64,000 nucleotides of DNA from Xiphias gladius (taxonomy: Eukaryota; Chordata; Actinopteri; Istiophoriformes; Xiphiidae). A model generated the notes under the pieces. The model made no database searches. It worked only from the letters and a program-made list of their open reading frames with translations, and was not told where the DNA came from. Shown piece by piece: positions 1 to 13,540 of the stretch. Numbering within the stretch: position 1 is the first letter of the stretch; each line of letters opens with the position of its first letter. The translations under genes and the position numbers were made by a program. The stretch covers positions 8,320,517 through 8,384,516 of the forward strand of contig NC_053414.1 of assembly GCF_016859285.1 (NCBI RefSeq), in the 5' to 3' direction.

Positions 1-1146
1 GGGTGGCTTAAGCACCTACACCTGTCTGGGTGGCAAGTCATTCTGGGAGGTGTAGTGGGTGCGCTGGCGGCCACTCTGTGATGTGTGGAATGTAGCACCC
101 CTGTAGCAAATTTACACAGTCTTGTTCTACACACTGACAACACCATATTGATCTGTGAGAGACCAGCTAGGATTATTTATGTATTTGAAAGTTGAACCAC
201 TCCGTCACCGATCACTTTTCTTTTAAAATTACAGCATGTCAAATGTAAAAGCCAATCATATTTTTACGATAAATTAATTGTCTCCTTTTTGAAATGTATT
301 TGCACGAGCCTCAGATTTTCTCCAGCATGACCAGTAAAAGCTAGTAAGAACAAGCATTTTTAAGAATGTTTTAGTGTTTGTTCATGTTTATGTTCATGTC
401 TAACATTGATTTGTTCAACATTATTCATTCATCTGGTTTTGTGCATTTTCACCTTCTCATTTCACCTCACCCACCATGAGTAGAGAGCATGTTGAGCATT
501 AATTTTTACATATCAGGACATCACCATGGGACTGCACATTATGGAAGCGAATGGCCTGTGACCACAAATTAAGGTGCAACGTATGGCAGCTTTTTGCTTC
601 ACTGTTTTCTCATTAGGTGATATGATTCTCATACGAGCGCATATTTGATAGATGGCAGTGTAGGAGGTGCTCAAGTTTACCGGCTTATAAATAGCATAAT
701 TTGACTCAATATGATATTAATAAATTAAATGTGCACATTAAATTGGTTTGGAAACAGTTTTGAAAAGATTTTTAGAAAGCTAATCTAATCTAGAAAGCAA
801 AGGGTTAAATATATCAGAGATATATAAAAATATTTGGTTCTGCATATTCTCTCTAGTTATAAAACACATACATGAATCCATCCAGTTCTTCACTGATTAT
901 TTCTAGCAGCCAGCGCTTGAATCCGTCCTCTATGGTCCTGTCAGTAGTAGCCCTCTGTTTTTCAAACAATAAATATTCAGATAGTTGGATAGTTGGTGAA
1001 AGAGTGAAAGATGAGGTGAAAAATTGTTAACATAATTCAGTCTGGATGAGTTAATAGAGCTAATTGGAATCATATTTAATACATTGGACACGGATTGAGT
1101 ACCCCAGGAGTATAAAACACTGACAAGATTTCACGTGTGTGTCTAT
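1..1146. other. Non-coding, AT-rich; nothing recognised
   Basis: No open frame with recognisable protein similarity and no clear repeat boundaries were seen. The sequence is AT-rich and carries scattered stops in all frames. Confidence 0.5.
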
Positions 1147-1690
1147 GCAGTGGTGGAATTAAACTAAGTACATTTACCCAAATACTATACTTATGTACAA
1201 AACCAAAGTATTTGTGCTCTACTTGAGTATTCCTTTTTCATGCCACTTTCTATGTCTCCCCCACTATATTTTGGAGAAAAAAGGCAGCAATATCTATTAG
1301 TTACTTTACAAATTCAGATTTGACGCACAAAGGATATGAGTTCATAAAATGATATATTGTTACAAAATTAGCTCCAGCCTGATAAACTAATAAAATCCTA
1401 TAAAATGCCATATTATAAATCTATTGTAAATCACAAGCTGACGAATATGACGTATTATCAATCGTCATATTCAAAACAAACGTAATCAAACGTAATCACA
1501 TATTATCACCTTGTTAAGTTAATCAAACAAATGTGTTGGCAAACAGTAAACTATTTAATGTGTACATGACAACTTTAGCATTTATTTGGAGCTTTGGTTC
1601 TTATCACCTGCACAGTACTTTTTCTCATAATGTTGTATTTTTACAGTGATGTATTGCTGCTTTGACTTGGATAATAGTGTATCCTCCACA
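1147..1690 (+). repeat. Teleost dispersed repeat (gcagtggtgg... family)
   Basis: The stretch opens with gcagtggtgg followed by a segment rich in acttaagtac-like words, and closes with a ttttacagtg/tattg... segment. I recognise this as a very common interspersed repeat of percomorph fish, often found in introns and UTRs. This copy is diverged and the right boundary is approximate. There is no coding capacity. Confidence 0.6.
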
Positions 1691-2954
1691 ACCGGGTCCG
1701 TGCTAGGCATGTGTGCATGCGCAGGTTAATTCTTGTGTGTTACTGTATGCTTTGTTGGCCTACGGAGAATAATATGGATTATGAAAGCACTCTAGCCATG
1801 ATATGGTGAAGCCATTATATGGTGCATTCCATTGGCAGATTGAAAAGTCATGGAGAGCGCTGAAATGTGTGACCAGTTAATCTAGAAAATCTATTTTGAG
1901 CGATAGAGAAGGATAAAGGACATAGATCTTCTAAGTATTCTCGGCTTCCTTTCATCATGTTCACCTTCAGTCAAAAGCCATTTCCAACAGTGACTCCCTG
2001 GTAGGATGATCACAATGTATAAATGCGTGTTATGTCCTTATTTCCTGTGTTGTTTTCCTATGAGCTGTGATGGCGTGTTGAATTGTGTCATCTGTACATA
2101 GTTTAATTGCAGATTCATCTTCATTTTTTGTCAGGCTGATGACATTACTTGCACAAACAACAACAGGTTCTTGTCTCAGTAGGAATAAATAGTCAGTGCT
2201 ATGCACACAATGCTGATAACTGGAGTCTGTAGATCTACTGCATGTGCATAACAATTTTGAAAAAAAAAAACAATTTTGGTGTGGAGGTGTGTGCATGAAG
2301 TTAGGGAACGAATTTGGTGTGGGGTAATAAAACATAAGTCAAAGCAAGTAAACAAAACAGACTTTTTACTCACTACTGCTCTCCCATTGTCTTTCTCTCT
2401 TTGTTCTCTTCTGTCAGAGAAATGGCCATTGATGCCACAAGCACTAATAAGTTTGACCCCATTTATGCCCTGGTAACTCAGGCCTTACAGGGTTTAACAG
2501 GAGATATTTTATGGATGACACAGGCTGTGGTGTTGGATTACCGTTTGTGATTTGGGCCCGATCGATCCCCATGGCATGATTGACCTGTTATGGGCCCCTA
2601 GGGCACAAATTTGCTGCAAGGCCCGTTTTGATCCCTGACCACCACCTCCCAAACACTGTGCATTTTGTATGTACCCTGTCACCTCCAGGAACACATTAAG
2701 ACGGCAGAGTCCAGACAGCATAGCAGCTTTAATATCTGCAGAGACCCAGAAACCAACCAATTCCTGTGCTGGAAAACTACCAGGCCCCAGGTTTTCTGTG
2801 TCTGTCGGTGGTAATTTTATTGAGCACTTTAATGTAGGAATATGCACCATGAGAGCACAATATAAAATAAAATAATTAAAGCTGCAATAATCTAAATTCT
2901 TATATAAACAATGGATCAAATGACTACGTTGCTTGTAGTGACAAACCCAGAGAC
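1691..2954. other. Non-coding; no feature recognised
   Basis: Only short open frames occur, none with recognisable domains. There is an A-run at 2261-2270. No repeat boundaries were identified. Confidence 0.45.
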
Positions 2955-3270
2955 AATTATCACCAGACTCTGCAGCTGTTTTAAGATTTACTAAGCGTTT
3001 TTAGCATCTCTTGGCTCTTTTTTTCTTTTTTTTAAAAGACAAATTTACTGTTTTGGTCCAACGACTGCTCTCATCAGCAACATTATACGACCCAGTCAGC
3101 TGTTTCCCGCAGAAAATGCTACCTGCTCAGCACCAAATAGTAGATTGAAAGGTATATGAGGAGCTGGTGAATATAGTGCAGCATTTAGCCACAGAAGTGA
3201 GAGACTGAAACTTTGCCAAAAGGAGAGGGAATATTGGACTTTAATTCATCAGGTAGGCACAAATACGACT
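2955..3270 (+). repeat. Dispersed repeat, copy 1 (actctgcag...caccaaatagtag family)
   Basis: The segment begins near agactctgcagctgtttt and includes the words cagtcagctgttt, cagcaccaaatagtagattg and gaatattggacttt. It belongs to the same family as 4785-5140, which shares its order of motifs but is diverged. I recognise it as a common teleost interspersed repeat, probably a non-autonomous DNA element. The ends were placed by eye. Confidence 0.5.
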
Positions 3271-4784
3271 ACTACTGAATGCTACTGTTGCTCTGTGTTG
3301 ATGAACGTGCAAATTAACCAACGTTTGCTAACATGTTCATCCTATCAACTTAAAAGTTCAAATTAAAAAAATTGATTCAAATTGCCCAACAAAATAGCAT
3401 TTAATCAAATGACCAAAAACGACATGGCACACAGTAAACCTGCGGTGTGGTGCAGTGCACATAGTGCACTTTTCCTGGTTGGTAATGCAGCCGAGTCTGT
3501 CAGACACAAAGCCAGCTGATAAAAGAGCATGGAGTAGAGCAAGAAAATGAGGACCCTTTCAGAGTGGTCACATTCTTCACCGGCCAATATGAGTCTGTAG
3601 CTGGATGCTGCACGGGAAGCTTGTGTAGGAGAGATCTCTGAGGGCACACGCAGATAAGAGGATGACCTGGGATGGGTGAATGATTGAGGTTTGCCAAGGG
3701 AGTTTTGGAGGAGTAAAAGCAAACTTATTCCCAGTTGAGTGAGACAGCCTCTATTACAGAAGAGTTCAGAGGGTCAGCCGCTCCAACTACTCATCGCCTT
3801 CCTCTGAGCTCGAGCCGCAGAAGAAGACAGCAGGTTACCTTCAGATTAACACAAAACAATCACTGCGTCTGTTCAATACTAATTCTATACTGGATAGAAA
3901 GAAACTGATGAACTGTTTTGCACCTGCCAATTCAACTTAAAAAAAAGAGGGAAAAAACATGTTTTTCCAAAAATTTAATACTTCAGTTTTTTGTTTGTTT
4001 TCTGAGATGTTTTTGAAGCTATTTCAAGTAGTGTAAATTAATCTGTAGCGTCCCTTTTTCCCTTGAGCATTGCATTAAAGGATAGTAGTGACAATAAATA
4101 CCACAGTCAGTGGTAAATAAAATTTCTGTGCATAATGACATCCTGGAGTATCATAATTAATTTCTGTCACTCATCCAGTGTGGAAGCAGTACATATACAA
4201 AACCTGGTTAGAATTAGTATGTAGAATTGATAAAGGCTAAAGATTCACCAATATTCAGATCCGAATGTCAGAACAAGACTACAACTCATTTTGAGGAGTC
4301 GGTCTGATTTCCTGGGTACAGCTGTGGAGAGAAGCTGTTTCACGTTGACAGTTTTCATCGGTGAATTTGGGGATTAATTAAGTGGCCCACTAGATCAAGC
4401 CTGCGGCAAAGAACATAGTCTGATTTACCAGACAGTAAGTGGTCACAGCAAGCTGAAGCGTGGTAAGGTAGATGTGTCCATGCTGGTTAAATGTGGTAGA
4501 AGAGAGGGTTGGATTAGTTTAGATGGAAGCAGTCGGAGTCTTACGTGCCCACAGTATCTCTATAGCTTTTTTGGATGACCAACATTAATGCATTTTAGCT
4601 TTTTCCGGACAATAGCCCAGCAATAAAAAAGCAATCACAATATGGGCAACATGAGGAGTTAAAGTGATGCATAAAGTGGTCCCCATTTTACTTACTTTAT
4701 GTATTTGTTTAAGGAAGTTATCAGTTATTTTTCAGCTTAACTGTAAAGATTAAAGCTAAACAAATCAACATTTTTATAGCTGCA
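3271..4784. other. Non-coding; no feature recognised
   Basis: Short open frames only (up to about 105 codons), with no recognisable domain, signal peptide or codon pattern. Nothing repeat-like was identified. Confidence 0.4.
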
Positions 4785-5140
4785 TGATCACCCAACTCTG
4801 CAGTTTCCGTCAACAGTTTTTAGTGCACTTCAGGTCCTTGTTTAGGTTTTATGGCCTGTAAGTTTATCATTTGGTTCAGACTCACCACTGCCGTCAACAG
4901 CCGACAGACAGACAGTTAGAAACTAGCTGGTAGACCATAGTAGAGCATTTGGCAGCTATAGAGCCAGAGGGTGGAGTTAATATTGGAGTAGCACTTCATC
5001 AGTTGACCAGAAATACAGCTCCAAATTAATGATAGTGTTGCTCCATAATAGGTGACTGTTTATAAGATAACATTATGTAATTGTTGTGTTTACAGGTTTT
5101 TCTGGTGCCCCCTAGGTGGCAAAAAATGAATGCTGCTTTA
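4785..5140 (+). repeat. Dispersed repeat, copy 2 (actctgcag family)
   Basis: This is a second, diverged copy of the family at 2955-3270. It starts at ccaactctgcagtttccgtc and carries the agcatttggcagctatagagcc segment typical of the family. It ends near a tggtgccccctaggtgg segment. No coding capacity. Confidence 0.45.
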
Positions 5141-7925
5141 AATTATCATAAAAATGTGTTAGGTTTTGTGAAAATCTGGACTCAAATACAGAACTCAGTC
5201 ACGTAGTGTTCAAAAGTTCCATAGCAGATGCATTGTGAATGGGCAATCGTGAGTATTGAGGGAATGGAGCCAGGACAGACTGTGGAGCGTGGCTGGCAGA
5301 GCTGGATGGATCTCTGGCAGAACAGACGTGGAGCTGGGCAAGGCAAACACATAGGAGCAGCAGCGGCGGATGGACCTGGAGGACATGTAAGCATGGGATT
5401 AAACAAGACCCGAGCAAACACGAGGAAAAATACAAGCTTGGATTAAGAGTTGGCCGTGCGATAGTACCCCTGGGCAGACTGAACAATCTGGCAAAAGAAG
5501 CCACACCCAACAGACACCCAAATACAAACAAACAGGGACAGAGAAAAACGGGGGACAAACAAGAGACACAAGGGAGGGGAACGAAACAGAAAACAATCGC
5601 AAAGAGGGAGAGGCATAACCTAACCATGACAAAAAGGAACACTTTAAAAAAATATATTGCTTATAAGTCAATCATTTATTAGCCACTAGTTAATGATGAA
5701 CTAATACTCTATTATGATTTGCAATAGATAAGCTAGTGTTAGTGATAATTTAGGGATATAGATAAATTGTTTATAACCATCATTGTAACAGTTTATTGAT
5801 GACTTACACTGTGATTTGTGATGTCTCAAATCATTTTAATACTTGCATTATTGTTTGCAAGTGATTTTTTTTTTTAGAATGATACTTCACCATTAACAAA
5901 TGACTTTAGAAAAGCTGTTGTGGAGCATCTTCAACAATGACTGATCTTAGCGGATCAACATTTAACCCCGTTTCCTGACATAAAGGCTTCTATTTCTGAT
6001 TAAAGAATCAAGTTGACCAAGCTACAGACATGTAGCTGCAAAACGCTTTAGAAGACTGATTTGAATGAAAGCCAATTCAGTCCAGACCAGCCTCTTTGAA
6101 AAATTTCTGTTCGTGGTCATTGTCTAAATGGGTAATTTTACCATGGGATTTGTTCTGCTTGTTGCTAAGTGTTTTCCACTGTCCCTCTTTTTGACACTAA
6201 TGACTTTGTACTCCCCTCACTTCGAAGGCTTCAAAATATTCTAATGCAGGATTACAAGAAATCACAACTGCTCTTATACCAACAGCAAACACATGGAATG
6301 ATTAAATGCAGAAGCTCACTGAGGCATGAAATTACCTCAGTCTTAGCAACTAAAAATGCAAAAAAAAGCTTGATTATTTTCATCTTACAAACTATAGTTT
6401 CATTCCTTAATGTGAGTCCTCCATAAGATCCCACAGTGGAAATCTAATTCACTATTGTTGGAACGTGCTGGTGATGCTTCTGATTTCTGAGGTTTAAGTC
6501 TTGCCTGGAAGGCTTGTTTCTAGTGTTTCTCTTACACCACTCTTTCTTATCTGGCATCAGAACATTTTGTGCAGGGTATTGCTACAAGGAGCTTTAAAGT
6601 TCTGTTTAACAAGGGGAAGTTGGCACAAGGCTCTTTAATTAAAACTTCAGTTAAAACTTAAAGAACGTGTCAGCATAGTCGCAAAAAGGTCTGACTGCAA
6701 GGAAAATCAGAGTTTGAGCGTCTTCTTTTTTTTTATTAAATACTTTGCCACTTCATTCAAAGTATTTATTGGCAAATATTTATTGCCAAATGTTTTTCAA
6801 TCTACAATGTCCCTCATTATCGTAGTATAGAAGTGAAGGTATGCTTAAGATTGATAGAAAAGAACCACTTTCAGGTAAGGGACAGTCTGCTGTCATGGTA
6901 AAATAATTCAAATGTAAGCACTGACTTGCTAGTTTGACGGAGGCGACGTTTGGTGAAACGCGCTTATTTTCTCTCTTGCCAAGTGTTAGAGGACAAGACT
7001 GGTACTGCTCTCATGTTGCCAGGGTAAGTATGGGACTGAATCCAGGAGGTGATTAGTTTAGCTCGGCGTGAAGACTGAAGACTGTCAGCTAGCCTGGCTC
7101 TCTAAAGTTTTAAATTCTGCCGACCAGCACCTCTAAACCTTACTAACCAACATGTATCTTGTTTGTTTAATCGGCACACAAACAGAAATGTAAAAAAAAA
7201 AGTTATGCACATTAATTGTTGACTAACAACAAACAGGTGGAAGTAGCTGACCAAGCACATTTTCACTAAATGTAATGGAAGCAATGTAACCCATACACAT
7301 ACGATATTTTACTATGCGAGGCAAAACTAAAAGTAGAACAGTGTTTAAAATTGACCAGTAAAAATTTGCGACCAACTGCTCGAGTGAAGCACACACTGTG
7401 TAGTTTTTGCTGCACAGCAGCCAGTGCGGCTACAAGTAAAAGTTATGAGATAATGCGTAATGCTAAATTGCTATAGCATTCAGCTAAAATGATAAACTAC
7501 TTTAACAGTGACAGAAGTGGAGAAGAGTCATGAAGTCAGCAAACCTACTCAGTAATGTCCAACAATGTCTACCTAAAGCCAGCCATAACATAAGCTACTG
7601 GTCTAGCTACCACAACAACTAAGGCTGTAACAGCAAAACCTCTGAGTGTGATTAATTAGCGCATATTATTGCCCATAAATTCAGCCTTTTGCTTGTAAGA
7701 ATAAAAGTCTGTCATTTCTTCTCTCAAAAGTTGCCTGGCCATGCTTCAGAGTCAAAACCTATATCTCCCCGTGTGTACAAAGAGTAGCAGAATGTTCTTT
7801 TTCAATAAAACTGTGTTTGTGATTCAGTGCTCAAGTCCACTTTGATATACTCTGCTATTCATATGGAATGCCCAGACAACATTTATCAAGGCTGAAAAGA
7901 AGTTTTGGCTCAAGGAAAAACTCAG
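5141..7925. other. Non-coding; no feature recognised
   Basis: A C/T-rich minus-strand open frame at about 5.2-5.6 kb is low-complexity (Leu/Cys/Pro/Phe) and is not credible as a gene. A small 7-bp inverted repeat (ttggcaa/ttgccaa) lies near 6770-6790. No gene or clear repeat was found. Confidence 0.4.
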
Positions 7926-8350
7926 TGAGGACAACTCAGACAAAAAAAAAAAAACGCAGCCAACAAAACCCACTGTGCTGGCACAGCAGGAGTGCTGAAC
8001 AGTTAAACCTGCCTAAACCTTCGCAACAACGCAGTCAAACGTCAACCAGCAACACATACACATTTCAGTTATATTACCTTGTAGTGTGTGCCATTTACTA
8101 TTGTGCTACTTGTTTTGTGAGTTTTCTTAAAAGCGCCAGGATGATGGAGCAAATTATTCCTTGTGCAAGTACTCTGTACGAGTTCTTAAATCCTGCCACA
8201 AAGAGGTACAAATTGTTATATACTGTGTCAGCCAGTTTTCAAACTGGACTTCCTTGTTTGTATTTCATTTTTTCTAACCCATAGCAACACACCCACACCT
8301 GCACAGACTGTTGTGATTTTTAACAGTGCTATTTTTGGTCTGAACGCAGC
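7926..8350. repeat. Possible diverged inverted-repeat element related to 32036 and 36456
   Basis: The left part carries ctcagac followed by an A-run and acgcagcc. The right part ends acagtgctatttttggtctgaacgc, which resembles the right end of the element at 36456-36850. The terminal repeats are poorly preserved, so the family assignment is tentative. Confidence 0.25.
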
Positions 8351-11300
8351 CTCGGGGAATGGGGAGAGGGAGTGGAAGACTAGAGGGGGGAGACAAAACC
8401 AGAAAGCTGTCATCGCACTTGAGGACAGCAGTGTGTAGTTGGGATGGATGACTCTCTGCTAGGGCCACTGCTGCCGGTGAGCCAGAGGGCTGGCGACTCT
8501 AAATCCAAGCCAGGACCATTCTAGGCCACCTGTTTGAGGATCTCCCTACCAGTTTAACAAGCTGACTACAGGTACGGTCCATAGGAATTAAAAGCTGCCT
8601 GTATAGGGACAGTGCCAGCTTCGTCATACTCCTGGCATCCCCGGGGTCAGGGGAAGACTAGTCAGGCTGCCCCTCTTTAAACGGACACTGACAATGACGG
8701 CAACCAGTATGAAGGATGTCAGTAAACTGTGGGCTGTGAGCTGCGCGTTCCCAGAAATGACCAATTTGGCATTTTCCAACAGTATCATTTCCTTTTGGAG
8801 GAGCAGAGAAGACAGAAGGCTGATGAATGAGGCAGATCCTCCACAGAGGACAATTTCATTTTTTCATCCTGTTACTGCAGTTTCATGCTAATGTGGGTCT
8901 CCAATAAAGAAGAGGGGTGATTTAACCAAACAGACATTTCCGTCTATTTTTCCAGAAACTTGGATGCACATTTGGAATGTGTTTTGTTTTTTTTTTGCCA
9001 AGTGAGGAAGACCTACACAGTACACCAGAGCTACAAGAGATGTATCCCACTTATCAACACCATGGAGTTGATCTAAATAACAAGTTTAGGGCATGTCAGG
9101 CCTCTGTGTTTCCTGTCACATCCATTCATCCAACTTTTAAACTGCGTGTGCCGTTCAGGGTCACAGAAAGAGAGAGAGAGAGAGGGAGCTGCATTTTAAT
9201 GCACAAGTAGTTTCAACCCATTGTTTCATTTTCTGTGAGTCAGTGGTGAGTTTATACAGCAACATAGATACATACACACTGACGTGCAAACACACTCATA
9301 AATACAGAGCCGTGTTTGACTTATGTGTAATCTTTGAAATCACCAGTGTGTGTGTTCAATCTTCGTAGTGAACAAGCGCTGATGATGCAACATGTAAATC
9401 TCTACCGTATCACATCACTGAGTCAGAACAAAGAGACCTTGAGTCTGCCATTTACACATATAAGTTAAGGGCATGATGGGGAATCAGTTACAAATCTATT
9501 ATTTAAACTTTCTTTCAGTGCTAAAACCATACCCGCTCAACATTCTCCAGATTGAAAAACAACATACATTGTATGCACAGTAGCAGCACAGCTATATAAC
9601 TATAAATTATGTATACATAAGATTACAACCAACCATCGGTACAATTTTTGATTGATTTCCGACCTTCCAGACTTTTAGTTCTTTCCGACAGTCTTAGTAT
9701 TATGAAAACTAGGTTTTAGCTACCGGAAACGTGCTTGATGGGAAAAATCTAAGCACAAGGATACGTTTGATTGGCATCAAAGCTTTCAACCATGTCTTCC
9801 TGGTTTTCATTCAGCGAATAGAGCTGGCTCAACTTGATGCATCAACAGGTGGTTGTAAACAGGCTGAACGCTTCCATGCAAAGTGGACCCTTGTGCCTAG
9901 ATTATCTCCATCGACTATTGTTCCCGAACGTCAAGAATGAAAATCCATAGTCTGTCCATTTAATATCACTTACTTTATCATAAGGTGGTAACATAGAAGC
10001 AAGCAAAAGCCAAAGGCTACTATGAAGACAGGGCAACAATTTAAATAATATCAGTTTCTTTAACGTAAAGAATACACAGTGATCTGGTACTGGGCTTAAA
10101 GAGTAACCGAACACGCCCTGAAAATCTTGTCTTTGCTGACCTCCAGTGGTTAAACTTCTCACGCTGCTGATGTGATGTACGGCTGTACACCGTGACGTCA
10201 CTGTTGGGTGTGGCTACAGGTGCAACAGCCGCATCCACTGCTGGGTGTGGCTGGGTGTTGGTCTGAGGCGCAACACTGCTTTTCAGCCTGCTGTTAAGTT
10301 ACTCTTTGAGCTGTCCACTCGCTGGGAGAGATGACTTATGCCTCTTCCAACCTCAGGGGGGTATTCTTTGAATATGCACAATACCGTTTCCCAATTTTCA
10401 TCTAGTGTTAGGTTTCTAAATATTCCATCTTGTCAACTCAGATTTGCTCATGGCTTAATGGAGAGAAATCAGAGAACAGCCAATGGTAGCTGAGCCGTAT
10501 CCCATACTGTACTTGACCCACTGCAATGTTGGGATTTAACTTACTGACTCATGTACTTTCATCGATGTAAACCTTTACTCTTTTACCTGTGAACAGCACT
10601 TCCAGATCCCATATCAATAAACAATTAAGCCAATGTCATTGAATTACTCTTAGAGGAAAATATTCTTCACTTGCTTTTAAGACGAAAAAAACAGGAAAGA
10701 GCTATTTTTGGAGTTCATTAGTCTCCATTACCGTATTATGGGGATTGGCTGCTGCTTTATCACCGAGCCAATCTCACCAGGTTGTCTATTTCTTTTGGCG
10801 CCAAGTCAGATAATTTGGTTGTTTCCTCTTCGCTTGATTTGGCTATTGAGTATTGGAAATCGGTGACGGAGGGGAAACACACCAGCATACTGACAAGGTC
10901 TTGGCCATCTGGGGAGCACTACCCTTCATTTCAGGTCACGGTGAGTGCTTCAACGAGGAAAAAGTGCAAAATGTTTGAAAAAAGAAAACTGTAGATTTTT
11001 TTTCATTCTTAGTATCCACTGGATCATAAGATACAAGGACAAACATATGCAGACACACGCAAAACACTGGCAAATGCACAGTTTCCAACTCAGTGGTTCC
11101 ATCTGGGCAAATAAGAAAACCTTACCTGCTACGTTCAGAATAATCTCTCAATGCGCTGCCAGAAGTACATTTTGAGGTTCATTTCTGATCGAATGTGTGT
11201 GTGTGTGTGTGTGTCTCTGTTTGTGCTGATGCATGCGTTGGCACGGTTTGCCTTTGCTGACCGCTTCCTCTATATACAAGCTTGCTCAGTATGTTTCCCA

Positions 11301-13289
11301 CTCAGGGCTCGTGTGTATTTGTCCAGACTATAAATGAGACAGAGCAACAAACAAAAAGCTTAAAGGTTTGACTGTCGGCTCCGTTACGGTCTAATGCACA
11401 GCTCAGTCCTGGAGGAAGTGAATGAAAGCCTGACAGTGTGTGGAAGAGGGGCCAAATGTGAAAATTAAGTGAGAAAGAGGTAAATTATGTGATGACGCAG
11501 ATTTGCGTAACACCTGACTCAAAAATATGTGTGAATGTGTGTGTTTGCTTCTGCGACGAAGCAGTCAATACACCTGTGAGGGCAAGCCCGCAGAAGCTTG
11601 TGTGCGTTAAAAGTAATGATAATTAAGGTGCAGGCTTATCCACCAGTACAGGTGGCTTTAAAGCTCCTTTATGCTCCCAGATTTCACAGCAGGGATCTTG
11701 CTTCCATTCAGTCATATGAACAGTAGAGTGTGGACAAAAGTGAAAGCGGTGTCACTCAGTCAGTGCCTTGGTCGGTCGCTGGGGAGGTTCAAACCACCCT
11801 GGACCTGTTTGGCGTAAGGAGTAGCACACAATGCTGCAAGTGGGGATCTTAAACTCTTAGACCACAGTCTAATGAAATAGCCCAGCACTTCTCGACCAAC
11901 CAGAACGTCATCTCAGTGGTCTGACGTAGGTAATTAGAAATTACTGAGCAGAGTGATGCTGGAGTTAACAGCGTGGTATTGTACAGAACAGGGTGACTGA
12001 ACATCACAAGAATCAATAGTTCCTCGATTTTCAATTAAAAGAATAAATTCACAAACCATGTGAATAAGCAGGTGCACTCTGACCTGCAAATCAGCTGGAG
12101 CCAGATGGAGCTCCAGGTGAATTTGTTCAATGGAAATGAAAGGAAGGCAGAGTGAATATTTGCAAAGAAACCCTGTCTCCTAAACATTACATACATATAT
12201 ACCAGTAATTCAGAACAGCAAATACGTTTTGAAAAAAAGATTATGCTGACTACATTTTTTTTTTAAAGTCAGCGGTACAAAAAATGTTTAAAATGAAAAT
12301 ATCTGCAAACTCACAAAATGTTCAGACAAAACATATAAAAAGAAAATCTTCACTGTCAAGATATTTGATTTACTTTCTGACAATATTCGCATTTGGCTTT
12401 TTTAGGGGAAGATTTTCATCTTGATTAAATACTGAAAAGTCAACGGTGACAAAACACAGGGTGTTTACCTTTTCAATATTTCACCAAGACCACAATCTTC
12501 CCCTGACACTAAACAGCGTTTTTTGAAGCTTAAAGAGGTACCGCACACGGGAACATGTTTTTTAAGCTGCAGACGAAAAGATACGACTGTACTTTGATGG
12601 AACACATCAATACGGGTGTTGATGTTGGCATTTCTTTCCAAAGTTATAAAAATGGGCATTTCATGGGTTGAAAATGGCTCAACACGCCATCTACCCTTTT
12701 AAATCATCCTGAAGGCCAATGCTGACACAGAGTCAACCGTTTGGGAGTTATTCACGTAATGAACTTTATATTAAAAAAAGGAAAGTTATCACCCTCTGAT
12801 CAGAGGTGGGTGGCCCACCTCCCCCAGCACCTGCGCTTGAGGGGGAGTCTGTGAAACCACGCTAATTTTCAAATATATACTGGTCGAGACACATCATTCA
12901 CAGGAGTTTACGTTATTTTTTGCTAACCCTCTACTTGGTACTTTTCGGTTTTGGTGAAATGGCTCGGACTTGTGCTTTTGACGGCTGTAGAAGCATCACC
13001 GGACTGCATTATACATGGCTCGGCGGTGCTTGCAGATTGCAGCAGGTCCCTCGACTGCAACACACTGCTATGAACATTATCAATCGGCATTTTTCATAAG
13101 AGTGCTACTCTAACTATATGCTCGGCTCAGAGAGCTCGAGGTTTTGGGCGTTACGGGGGGCTGTAGCCGACGGCTGGAACTGATACGGCTCGGGACCACC
13201 GCCACACTAATGTCCACCTCAGGGGGTTCTGGAGGGGAAAAGACCTCCTCCGCCACACAGCCCTCTGGCCTCACATATCCACGTATGTT
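8351..13289. other. Non-coding intergenic stretch
   Basis: No coding exon could be supported. The stretch holds a short (GA)n near 9168-9184 and a short (GT)n near 11194-11214. The part at 8.4-8.7 kb is more GC-rich than its surroundings but shows no exon-like frame. A short tandem gctgggtgtggctgg pattern occurs near 10.2 kb. Confidence 0.4.
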
Positions 13290-13540
13290 GTTCAGTCCAC
13301 CGCTTTACTACTGAAATATATCAACAACTATCGGATGGATTGTTATGAAATCTGTCATACAGTTATCCATGGTGCTCAAAGGATGAATTGTAATGACTTT
13401 GATGATCCCCTTACTTTCCCTCTAGCACCACCGTGAGGTTGACGTTTGGGTTTTAGTGAAATGTAACAACTATTAGATGGCCATGAAATTTTCCCAGTAC
13501 CTTGCTTTATTACTAAATGCCTCCTGCATCCTCATCTTTG
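13290..13540 (+). repeat. Teleost dispersed repeat 'R1' (ctgaaatatctcaacaac family), copy 1
   Basis: It contains actgaaatatatcaacaact, ggatgaattgtaatgacttt and ctagcaccaccgtgaggttg in order. This is a repeat I recognise as abundant in percomorph fish. Copies are also present at 49690-49870 (reverse), 52440-53255 (interrupted) and 59949-60235. Confidence 0.65.
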